Shown piece by piece: positions 1 to 4,882 of a stretch of 5,299 bases of DNA. Under the pieces are notes generated by a model. The model saw only the letters and a list, made by a program, of their open reading frames with translations, had not been told where the DNA came from and did no database searches. Each line of letters opens with the position of its first letter. The stretch's first letter is position 1. Origin of the DNA: Agrobacterium fabrum (GTDB taxonomy: Bacteria > Pseudomonadota > Alphaproteobacteria > Rhizobiales > Rhizobiaceae); NCBI GenBank assembly GCA_003241215.1, contig QFOL01000273.1, positions 1 to 5,299 of the forward strand. Direction: 5' to 3'. The position numbers were made by a program, and so were the translations under genes.

Positions 1-358
1 GGAGGCAGGCGCAAAGGTGACCGTGGTGACGGTATCGGAACCCTTTCATGTGATTGCCAGCGATGTCGAGGACATTGCCGCCATTGCCGAAGAGGAATTT
101 CACCGTTGTGAGGAGGCGGAGCATCTGCTGCGCGATACGCAGGCGCACGCTGCCGCCATGGGGCTCGATTGCGAGGCCCTGCTGGCGCGCGCGGGGCGGC
201 CGGACGAGGCGATCATCGAAATCGCCGACAAGACCGGCTGCGACCTCATCGCCATGGCGTCGCACCGGCGCAGGAGTTTTGTCGAGATGCTGCTCGGCAG
301 TGTCACGGCCAAGGTGTTGAAGAACTCGAAGATACCGGTGCTGGTCTACCGGCAATAG
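1..358 (+). CDS. Universal stress protein (UspA family), 5'-truncated by window edge
   Basis: This is the C-terminal 118 residues of a UspA-domain protein, read from base 2 to the TAG at 356-358; about 25-30 N-terminal residues lie outside, judged from the usual 140-150 residue length. USP proteins are small cytoplasmic alpha/beta (Rossmann-like) proteins, often dimeric, made under stress; some bind ATP. The fragment opens with a beta strand (GAKVTVVTVSEP), followed by a long helix, the segment ALLARAGRPDEAIIEIA, the strand CDLIAMASH, and the terminal LLGSVTAKVL...IPVLVYR that is typical of the family. The ATP-binding signature G-x2-G-x9-G(S/T) is degenerate: the first Gly is Ala86 and the second is Arg89 of the fragment, while the final Gly-Ser (99-100) is kept, so nucleotide binding is doubtful. 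The gene converges on pdeM with an 18-bp gap. The family call is firm; the physiological role is unknown. Confidence 0.9.
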   Translation, partial: EAGAKVTVVTVSEPFHVIASDVEDIAAIAEEEFHRCEEAEHLLRDTQAHAAAMGLDCEALLARAGRPDEAIIEIADKTGCDLIAMASHRRRSFVEMLLGSVTAKVLKNSKIPVLVYRQ

Positions 359-361
359 GTA

Positions 362-381
362 GCTGGCGCGATGCGCTCAGC
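362..381. terminator. Stem-loop at the convergent usp/pdeM junction
   Basis: The arms GCTG+GCGC (362-369) and GCGC+CAGC (373-376 and 378-381) pair over a GAT loop, with one unpaired T at 377: eight G/C-rich pairs with a single bulge. It lies four bases after the usp stop and includes the TGA of pdeM (377-379 on the plus strand). No U-run follows on either strand, so a classical intrinsic terminator is not supported. A 3'-end stabilising or bidirectional termination role is inferred from position only. Confidence 0.4.
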
Positions 382-1105
382 CGATGAGATTTGAAAACCG
401 CACCGAATAGATGCGGTCCCGCCCCATCAGATGCGCGACGAGAGCGGCATGGTCGAACAGGCCGCGCATGGCCTTGTGGCGCAGATCCAGCCCGCCGCTC
501 ATCACCCCGAAAGCCGGCATCAACAGACGCGATCCGTCGGTGGCGAAACAGGGCCGCCGCACCGTCTTTTCGCGGCGGCGAACCGTGGCGGAGGGATGCA
601 GGTGCCCGGCGATTTCGCCGGCGGCATCGCCCGGCTTTGGCTCATGGCGGAAGACGAGGCTGCCGTAGAACATCTCGTCCACCGAAGAGCCCGGCAGGTC
701 GACCGTGCCGTCAGGGTCGTGGTTACCGTTGATCCATATCCATTCGCGGCTTCGGGCCATGTCGCGGATGAGTTCGCGCAACGGCAGCGGCAGATGCTCG
801 GAACCGACGCGATCATGGAAATTGTCGCCGAGGCTGACGACGATCTTCGGATCGTAACGGCTGACGAGGGAGGACAGTATTTTGAGGGTGGCGATGGTAT
901 CGTATGGCGGCAGCATGCGTCCGCGCCGGGCGAAGGCCGCGCCCTTTTCCAGATGCAGGTCGGAAACGACGAGCAGCGACAGGTCCGGCAGGTAGAGCCC
1001 GCCCAGGGGATCGCACCAGGCGGCGACGCCGTTGATGGCGGTTTCGCTGCCAAGGCATTCGAAGCCATTGGAAAACCTGTCGCTCAATGTCAGCCGGCTC
1101 AGCAC
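377..1105 (-). CDS. pdeM: Ligase-associated DNA damage response endonuclease PdeM (MPE)
   Basis: A 242-residue calcineurin-like metallophosphoesterase of the PdeM/MPE type. The characterised Pseudomonas putida homologue (MPE) is a manganese-dependent single-strand DNA endonuclease from a nucleic-acid repair cluster. All binuclear metal motifs are visible: D49-x-H51 (in VVSDLHLEKG), GDNFHD 93-98, GNHD 127-130, the FRHE histidine at 154, and GHLHP 167-171. The sequence LEKGAAFARRGRMLPPYDT after the first motif is characteristic of the ligase-associated subgroup and differs from general phosphatases. The start is a GTG at 1105; the sequence GAAGGA lies 12 bases upstream, a somewhat long spacing. 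A TTG at 1087 would be an alternative, but no ATG fits. It follows lhr by 28 bp on the same strand, so the two are almost certainly cotranscribed. With every metal ligand present the enzyme should be active. Confidence 0.93.
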   Translation of the reverse strand: MLSRLTLSDRFSNGFECLGSETAINGVAAWCDPLGGLYLPDLSLLVVSDLHLEKGAAFARRGRMLPPYDTIATLKILSSLVSRYDPKIVVSLGDNFHDRVGSEHLPLPLRELIRDMARSREWIWINGNHDPDGTVDLPGSSVDEMFYGSLVFRHEPKPGDAAGEIAGHLHPSATVRRREKTVRRPCFATDGSRLLMPAFGVMSGGLDLRHKAMRGLFDHAALVAHLMGRDRIYSVRFSNLIG

Positions 1106-1117
1106 TTTTGTCGTTGT

Positions 1118-1123
1118 TCCTTC
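1118..1123 (-). promoter_or_regulatory. Probable ribosome binding site of pdeM
   Basis: GAAGGA on the minus strand sits in the 28-bp lhr-pdeM gap, 12 bases before the GTG at 1105. It is the only purine-rich SD-like string in the gap. The long spacing leaves the exact start a little uncertain. Confidence 0.45.
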
Positions 1124-1133
1124 ATCGCGTATG

Positions 1134-3653
1134 TCAGGACATGGCCTCGGCGATCAGCTCGTCGGCGGCCTCGGCCAGCACATCGTCCATCGCCTCACCC
1201 GCCACCGTCTCTCGGCCGATTTCCAGCATGACCGGAACGGCGAGCGGCGAGACATGTTCCAGCGCGCAATGGGTGGTGTGACCCTTGATTCGCTTCAGCA
1301 TATCGCCAAGACGGCCAATGTCCAAAAGTCCCGCCGCGGCATCGCGCCGCGTCGCTTCGAGCAGGATATGGTCCGGCTCATGGCTGCGAAGAACGTCATA
1401 AATAAGATCGGCGGAGACCGTGACCTGTCTGCCGGTTTTTTCCTTGCCGGGATGGCGGCGTTCAATCAGCCCGGAAATGACGGCGCAATTGCGGAAGGTG
1501 CGCTTCAGCATGAAGGATTCGTCCAGCCACGCCTCCAGATCGTCGCCCAGCATGTCCTCGTCCAGCAGGTCTGCAAGCGACAGGCGGCGGGATTTCAGCC
1601 GTCTGCCGATATCCTCCATGGCCCAGATGGCGAGCGAATAATCGGTGGCGACGAAACCCATGGGCTTTGCGCCGGCACGCTCCAGCCGGCGCGTCAAAAG
1701 CATGCCGAGCGTCTGATGCGCCAAGCGCCCTTCGAAGGGATACATGACCATGAAGAAGCGCTTGCGGAAGGGGAAGGTCTCCACCAGCAGCTCGTCGCGC
1801 TTGGGAATGATCGACTTTTCCTTCTGGATCGCCAGCCAGTCGCGCACCTGATCCGGCAGGGCATGCCAGCGCGCCGGGTCTGCCAGCATGGAGCGCACCT
1901 GATCCGCTAGGTAGGTGGAGAGCGGAAACTTGCCGCCGGCATAGGAGGGTATCTTCGGGTCCATGGAGAAGGCCTGTGAGACCAGGCATTCATTCTCCCT
2001 GATGCCTTCGAAGCGCAGCACCTTGCCGGCGAAGAGGAAGGTATCGCCCTGCACCAGCTGCTCTAGGAAATATTCCTCGACCTTGCCGAGCGACATGCCG
2101 CCGCGCCCGACCGTGCCCTTGGCATTACGCTTGACCATGCGGACATTGAGTTCCGCCGCCTCGACGATGGTGCCGAGGTTCAGGCGATATTGCTGCGCGA
2201 CCGCCGGATTGGAGACGCGCCAGCGACCGTCCTTCATCTGCCGGATGCGGGCGTAACGCTCATAGGTGCGCAGCGCATAACCGCCGGTGGCGGTGAAATC
2301 CACCACCCGGTCGAAGGTGGTACGCGGCAGGCCGGCATAGGGCGAGGCGCTGGTCACTTCGCGATAGAGATCATCCGCATCGAAGGGCTCGGCGCAGGCC
2401 ATGCCGAGTATGTGCTGGGCTAGAACATCGAGCGCGCCCTCGGCAATCGGCGGCGTGTCCTGCGCGCCGATGTAGTTGGCATCCAGTGCAGCGCGGCACT
2501 CCATCACCTCGAAGCGGTTGGCGGGAACGAGGATCGCCTTTGACGGCTCGTCCATGCGGTGATTGGCGCGGCCGATGCGCTGGGCAAGGCGGCTTGCGCC
2601 CTTCGGCGCGCCGACATGCACGACGAGGTCGACATCGCCCCAGTCTATGCCGAGATCGAGCGTGGAGGTGGCGACGACGGCGCGCAATTTGTTTTCCGCC
2701 ATGGCCGCTTCCACCCTGCGGCGCTGGCCGGCATCCAGCGAACCGTGATGCAGTGCAATCGGCAGATTATCGTCGTTGATGGTCCAGAGTTCCTGGAAGA
2801 TCAGCTCCGCTTGCGAGCGGGTGTTGACGAAGATCAGCGTCGTCTGATGGTCCTTCAGCGCGGCGTACAAATCCTTCATGGCGTAACGCGCCGAATGGCC
2901 GGACCATGGGATGCGCTCTTCCGTGCTCAGGATGGAGATATCCGGCTTTGCCCCACCTTCGACGGTGATGAGACCGGCGGGCGGCGCGTCCTGCCCCTGT
3001 GGCGCGAGATAACGGCGCAAATCCATCGGCTCCGCCACCGTGGCCGAAAGGCCGATGAAGCGCACATCGGGGGCATGCCGGCGCACACGGGCGAGCGCCA
3101 GCGCCAGCAGATGGCCGCGTTTGGAGGTGACGAGCGAATGCAGTTCGTCGAGCACCACATATTTCAAATCACGGAAAAAGCGCTCGGCCTCCTTGTTGGC
3201 GAGCAGCAGCGAGACCTGTTCCGGCGTCGTCAGCAGAATATCCGGCGGTTTGACCTTCTGGCGCTGGCGTTTGCCCTGTGGCGTATCGCCCGTGCGGGTC
3301 TCGATGGAAATCGGCAGGCCCATTTCGGAGACGGGCCTGGTGAGGTTGCGTTCGATATCCACCGCCAGCGCCTTGAGCGGCGAGATATAGAGCGTGTGCA
3401 CGCCGACGAAGCCGGAGCCTGCCGGCACCTTGCCGCGCTCCGCCAGATCGGTGAGCGAGGCCATGAAGCCGCCCAACGTCTTGCCGGCGCCGGTGGGCGC
3501 GATCAGCAGCATGTTCTCGCCGCCATGCGCCCGCGCCATCAGCTCCAATTGATGCGCGCGCGGAGACCACCCTTTCTCAGCAAACCATTTCTGGAATGGA
3601 AGGGGCAAAGCGCCGACATGGATGCCGGAAATGGGAGACTCGGTGTGTTTCAC
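1134..3653 (-). CDS. lhr: Ligase-associated DNA damage response DEXH-box helicase (Lhr-Core)
   Basis: An 839-residue superfamily 2 helicase of the Lhr-Core type, an ATP-dependent 3'-5' translocase/helicase family acting in DNA repair. Motifs, counted from the GTG start: Q-like region FQKWFAEKGW (20-29), motif I APTGAGKT (52-59), Ia SPLKALAVD (91-99), TRTGD (119-123), TTPE (142-145), motif II DELH (169-172), motif III SAT (203-205), IV TLIFVNTR (272-279), HHGSL (302-306), V STLDLGIDWGDVD (from about 329), VI QRIGRANHR (358-366). A winged-helix and Lhr-specific C-terminal region fills the remaining 450 or so residues. Length matches the ligase-associated subgroup, not the roughly 1500-residue full Lhr. 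An in-frame ATG at 3806 would give 890 residues but lies inside the divergent rrf2 gene and would swallow its promoter. I chose the GTG at 3653 (VKHTESP...); a GTG at 3701 is possible. The SD is weak for either. pdeM follows 28 bp downstream. All catalytic motifs are intact. Confidence 0.93.
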   Translation of the reverse strand: MKHTESPISGIHVGALPLPFQKWFAEKGWSPRAHQLELMARAHGGENMLLIAPTGAGKTLGGFMASLTDLAERGKVPAGSGFVGVHTLYISPLKALAVDIERNLTRPVSEMGLPISIETRTGDTPQGKRQRQKVKPPDILLTTPEQVSLLLANKEAERFFRDLKYVVLDELHSLVTSKRGHLLALALARVRRHAPDVRFIGLSATVAEPMDLRRYLAPQGQDAPPAGLITVEGGAKPDISILSTEERIPWSGHSARYAMKDLYAALKDHQTTLIFVNTRSQAELIFQELWTINDDNLPIALHHGSLDAGQRRRVEAAMAENKLRAVVATSTLDLGIDWGDVDLVVHVGAPKGASRLAQRIGRANHRMDEPSKAILVPANRFEVMECRAALDANYIGAQDTPPIAEGALDVLAQHILGMACAEPFDADDLYREVTSASPYAGLPRTTFDRVVDFTATGGYALRTYERYARIRQMKDGRWRVSNPAVAQQYRLNLGTIVEAAELNVRMVKRNAKGTVGRGGMSLGKVEEYFLEQLVQGDTFLFAGKVLRFEGIRENECLVSQAFSMDPKIPSYAGGKFPLSTYLADQVRSMLADPARWHALPDQVRDWLAIQKEKSIIPKRDELLVETFPFRKRFFMVMYPFEGRLAHQTLGMLLTRRLERAGAKPMGFVATDYSLAIWAMEDIGRRLKSRRLSLADLLDEDMLGDDLEAWLDESFMLKRTFRNCAVISGLIERRHPGKEKTGRQVTVSADLIYDVLRSHEPDHILLEATRRDAAAGLLDIGRLGDMLKRIKGHTTHCALEHVSPLAVPVMLEIGRETVAGEAMDDVLAEAADELIAEAMS

Positions 3654-3678
3654 GTCTTCAAGGTAGTGAAAAAGCAGC

Positions 3679-3704
3679 AAAAAAGAAGGGCGGAACGGCA
3701 CCGC
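3679..3704 (-). promoter_or_regulatory. Small GC hairpin plus U-tract in the lhr leader (possible attenuator)
   Basis: Read on the minus strand, GCGG (3704-3701) pairs with CCGC (3693-3690) over a 7-base loop. It is followed by CC and then TTCTTTTTT (3687-3679), ahead of the lhr GTG at 3653. The layout resembles an intrinsic terminator inside the leader, but the stem is only four pairs. The leader is also pyrimidine-rich and has no strong Shine-Dalgarno sequence. Function is speculative, and the site would matter only if transcription begins upstream of 3704. Confidence 0.2.
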
Positions 3705-3733
3705 TTGACAGAAAGCATAATCGCGGATAAATT
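3705..3733 (+). promoter_or_regulatory. Sigma-70-type promoter of the Rrf2 gene
   Basis: A perfect -35 hexamer TTGACA (3705-3710) is followed by a 17-bp spacer and the -10-like TAAATT (3728-3733, four of six matches to TATAAT). Transcription would start near 3740, giving a leader of about 35 bases to the ATG at 3775. The -10 lies entirely inside the inverted repeat at 3725-3739, which suggests repression by occlusion. Confidence 0.65.
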
Positions 3734-3739
3734 TTATCC
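3725..3739. promoter_or_regulatory. Perfect 15-bp inverted repeat, probable Rrf2 operator
   Basis: GGATAAA-T-TTTATCC is a perfect dyad with 7-bp arms and one central base, an AT-rich island in GC-rich DNA. It covers the -10 element of the rrf2 promoter. Rrf2 proteins bind as dimers to dyad sites and commonly autoregulate, so this is the best candidate for the binding site of the protein encoded 36 bp downstream. A second short dyad, TATC-CAT-GATA (3735-3745), overlaps its right arm. The binding assignment is inference from position and symmetry. Confidence 0.6.
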
Positions 3740-3769
3740 ATGATACTGAAACAAACCGCACAGGGACAA
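3740..3769 (-). promoter_or_regulatory. Candidate promoter of lhr-pdeM overlapping the Rrf2 promoter region
   Basis: On the minus strand, TTGTCC (plus-strand 3764-3769, four of six matches to TTGACA) is followed by an 18-bp spacer and TATCAT (plus-strand 3740-3745, five of six matches to TATAAT). It points towards lhr and would give a leader of roughly 80 bases. The -10 abuts the inverted repeat at 3725-3739, so a protein bound there could affect both directions. The -35 is weak and the call is tentative. Confidence 0.35.
3762..3766 (+). promoter_or_regulatory. Ribosome binding site of the Rrf2 gene
   Basis: AGGGA lies eight bases before the ATG at 3775 and supports that start, which also matches the conserved MKL N-terminus of Rrf2 proteins. 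Confidence 0.6.
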
Positions 3770-3774
3770 GTCGG

Positions 3775-4278
3775 ATGAAACTCGGCGACGGCGTGGAACA
3801 GGCCATTCACAGCGTGGGCATGCTGGCGGGCCTTTCCGAAGGCGGCGTGCTGTCGGCGGCGGCGCTGGCGGAATTTCACGGCGTTTCCACAAGCTATCTG
3901 TTGAAGCATCTTCAGTCGCTGTCCAACGCCGGAATAGTCGCCACCGTGCCGGGGCCGAAGGGCGGTTACCGTCTGGCTAGGGCGACCGACAGGATCACGC
4001 TGCTCGATATCGTGCTGGCTGTCGAAGGGCCGCAGCCCGCCTTCCGCTGCGCAGAAATCCGCCAGCGCGGGCCGAACCCTTTGCCGGGGCGTTATTTCAC
4101 CAAACCCTGCGGCATCAATGCCGCAATGCTGAAAGCGGAGAAGGCCTATCGGGCCGAGCTCGCCAAAACCACCATCGCCGACATTCTGGGCGATCTCGCC
4201 GCCAGCGATGATGGCGGGATTGCCGCGCGAGGCTGCGCCTTTCTGGCGCTGAACGAGCGCAAGACGATGACGCGCTGA
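3775..4278 (+). CDS. Rrf2-family transcriptional regulator
   Basis: A 167-residue Rrf2 protein, a dimeric winged-helix DNA-binding regulator; family members include IscR, NsrR and RirA, which sense Fe-S cluster status, NO or iron. The N-terminal half shows the family pattern: MKLGDGVEQAIHSV, LAEFHGVSTSYLLKHLQSL (31-49) as the helix-turn-helix, and the wing PGPKGGYRLAR (59-69), then ITLLDIVLAVEG (74-85). Cysteines are only at 92, 112 and 154, in FRCAEIRQRGP, KPCGI and RGCAF. The closely spaced triad of IscR/NsrR is absent, so cluster binding in the usual form is not evident; a thiol switch or an unusual cluster is possible. The gene is divergent from lhr and 97 bp upstream of the AhpD-like gene, which is its likely target. 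Autoregulation through the dyad at 3725-3739 is likely. The family is firm; the ligand is unknown. Confidence 0.92.
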   Translation: MKLGDGVEQAIHSVGMLAGLSEGGVLSAAALAEFHGVSTSYLLKHLQSLSNAGIVATVPGPKGGYRLARATDRITLLDIVLAVEGPQPAFRCAEIRQRGPNPLPGRYFTKPCGINAAMLKAEKAYRAELAKTTIADILGDLAASDDGGIAARGCAFLALNERKTMTR

Positions 4279-4375
4279 TACAGCCACACCTTTACCAACC
4301 CGATGCCGGTCAGCCCGACAGCTTTCCGGACCGATGATGCATGCCTTCCAACAGACCCAACCAATGGAGAGACCC
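4279..4375 (+). other. Rrf2 to AhpD-like intergenic leader (97 bp)
   Basis: A pyrimidine-rich, A/C-rich spacer with no recognisable sigma-70 promoter, no copy of the 3725-3739 dyad and no U-tract terminator. Two in-frame ATGs (4334, 4337) and one at 4364 precede the chosen start but lack good SD sequences. The absence of a promoter favours cotranscription of the AhpD-like gene with the Rrf2 gene. Confidence 0.4.
4366..4371 (+). promoter_or_regulatory. Ribosome binding site deciding the AhpD-like start
   Basis: GGAGAG lies four bases before the ATG at 4376 (GGAG has a six-base spacing). It favours that start over the upstream in-frame ATGs at 4334, 4337 and 4364; the last of these would overlap the SD itself. 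Confidence 0.6.
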
Positions 4376-4837
4376 ATGAAGACCCGTATCAACTACGCCA
4401 AAGCATCCCCCGAAGCCTTCAAGGCCGTCATGGCTCTGGAAAATTACGTCCAGGGCAGCGGGCTAGAGCGCCGCTTCCTTCACCTCATCAAGCTGCGCGC
4501 CTCGATCATCAACGGCTGCGCTTTCTGTGTGGACATGCATGTGAAGGAAAGCCGCCATGACGGGCTTTCCGAACAATGGATCAACCTGATGAGCGTGTGG
4601 CGGGAATCCCCTGTTTATACTGAGCAGGAACGGGCGCTGCTCGGCTGGGTGGACGCGGTGACGAAGATTGCCGAAACCGGCGCCCCGGATGACGCCTTCG
4701 AGACGCTGAAGGCGCATTTTTCCGATGAGGATATCGTGAAGATCACCGTCGCCATCGGCGCGATCAACACCTGGAACCGCATCGCCGTCGGTTTCCGCTC
4801 CCAGCATCCGGTCGATGCGGCTGCGAAGGCGGCGTGA
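4376..4837 (+). CDS. AhpD-like / carboxymuconolactone decarboxylase-family protein
   Basis: A 153-residue all-helical protein of the CMD/AhpD superfamily (alkylhydroperoxidase-like core). The redox motif is present in SIINGCAFCVDMHVKE: Cys48-x2-Cys51-x3-His55, as in AhpD-like thiol peroxidases, so it probably reduces peroxides or acts as a disulfide partner rather than decarboxylating carboxymuconolactone. The opening YAKASPEAFKAVMALENYV and the later SEQWINLMSVWRESPVYTEQERALLGWVDAVT are typical of the short single-domain branch. In AhpD a Glu twelve residues before the first Cys feeds the proton relay; here that position is His36 (LHLIKLRAS). No signal peptide is seen, so it is cytoplasmic. 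It lies directly downstream of the Rrf2 gene and probably forms an operon with it, which fits control by redox state. The superfamily is firm; enzyme activity and substrate are not established. Confidence 0.9.
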   Translation: MKTRINYAKASPEAFKAVMALENYVQGSGLERRFLHLIKLRASIINGCAFCVDMHVKESRHDGLSEQWINLMSVWRESPVYTEQERALLGWVDAVTKIAETGAPDDAFETLKAHFSDEDIVKITVAIGAINTWNRIAVGFRSQHPVDAAAKAA

Positions 4838-4860
4838 CCTGTTAAACCCGAAACGGGCGG

Positions 4861-4882
4861 CCGCTACATGGCGATGTAGCGG
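4861..4882. terminator. Strong stem-loop at the convergent AhpD-like/YitT junction
   Basis: CCGCTACAT (4861-4869) and ATGTAGCGG (4874-4882) form a perfect 9-bp stem with the tetraloop GGCG. The plus-strand RNA can extend it outward through G-U and G-C pairs (4855-4860 with 4883-4888) to about 15 pairs. It begins 23 bases after the AhpD-like stop and spans the last codons and TAG of the YitT gene. A smaller hairpin CCCG-AAA-CGGG (4847-4857) lies next to it; on the minus strand that one is followed by TTTAA. There is no long U-run, so termination is likely but not classical. Confidence 0.5.

Noticed and set aside
431..1231. 266-codon plus-strand open frame antisense to pdeM
   Set aside because: pdeM on the opposite strand carries every metallophosphoesterase motif; this frame has no domain-like pattern.
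1032..1910. 292-codon plus-strand open frame antisense to the lhr C-terminal region and the pdeM start
   Set aside because: No family resemblance, and it crosses two real genes on the other strand; an artefact of GC-rich codon use.
2559..3743. 394-codon plus-strand open frame antisense to lhr
   Set aside because: It lies opposite a well-conserved helicase with all motifs. The translation is rich in Arg, Gln, His and Gly with no recognisable domain, as expected from the reverse complement of high-GC coding DNA.
4307..4333. CGGTC/GACCG pairing in the Rrf2 to AhpD-like spacer as a terminator or riboswitch
   Set aside because: Only five pairs with a 17-base loop and no U-tract; expected by chance in GC-rich sequence.
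3658..4392. 244-codon minus-strand open frame across the Rrf2 gene and the divergent promoter
   Set aside because: It is antisense to a clear Rrf2 protein, lacks a recognisable domain, and would overlap the lhr leader.
3651..4837. A toxin-antitoxin or defence system between lhr and the Rrf2/AhpD-like pair
   Set aside because: DEXH helicases and metallophosphoesterases occur in defence islands, but these match the ligase-associated repair subgroup. The neighbours are housekeeping, and no mobile or phage genes are seen.
4857..4864. 8-bp palindrome GCGGCCGC as a regulatory site
   Set aside because: It is a chance NotI-type GC palindrome next to the larger hairpin; no promoter is nearby.
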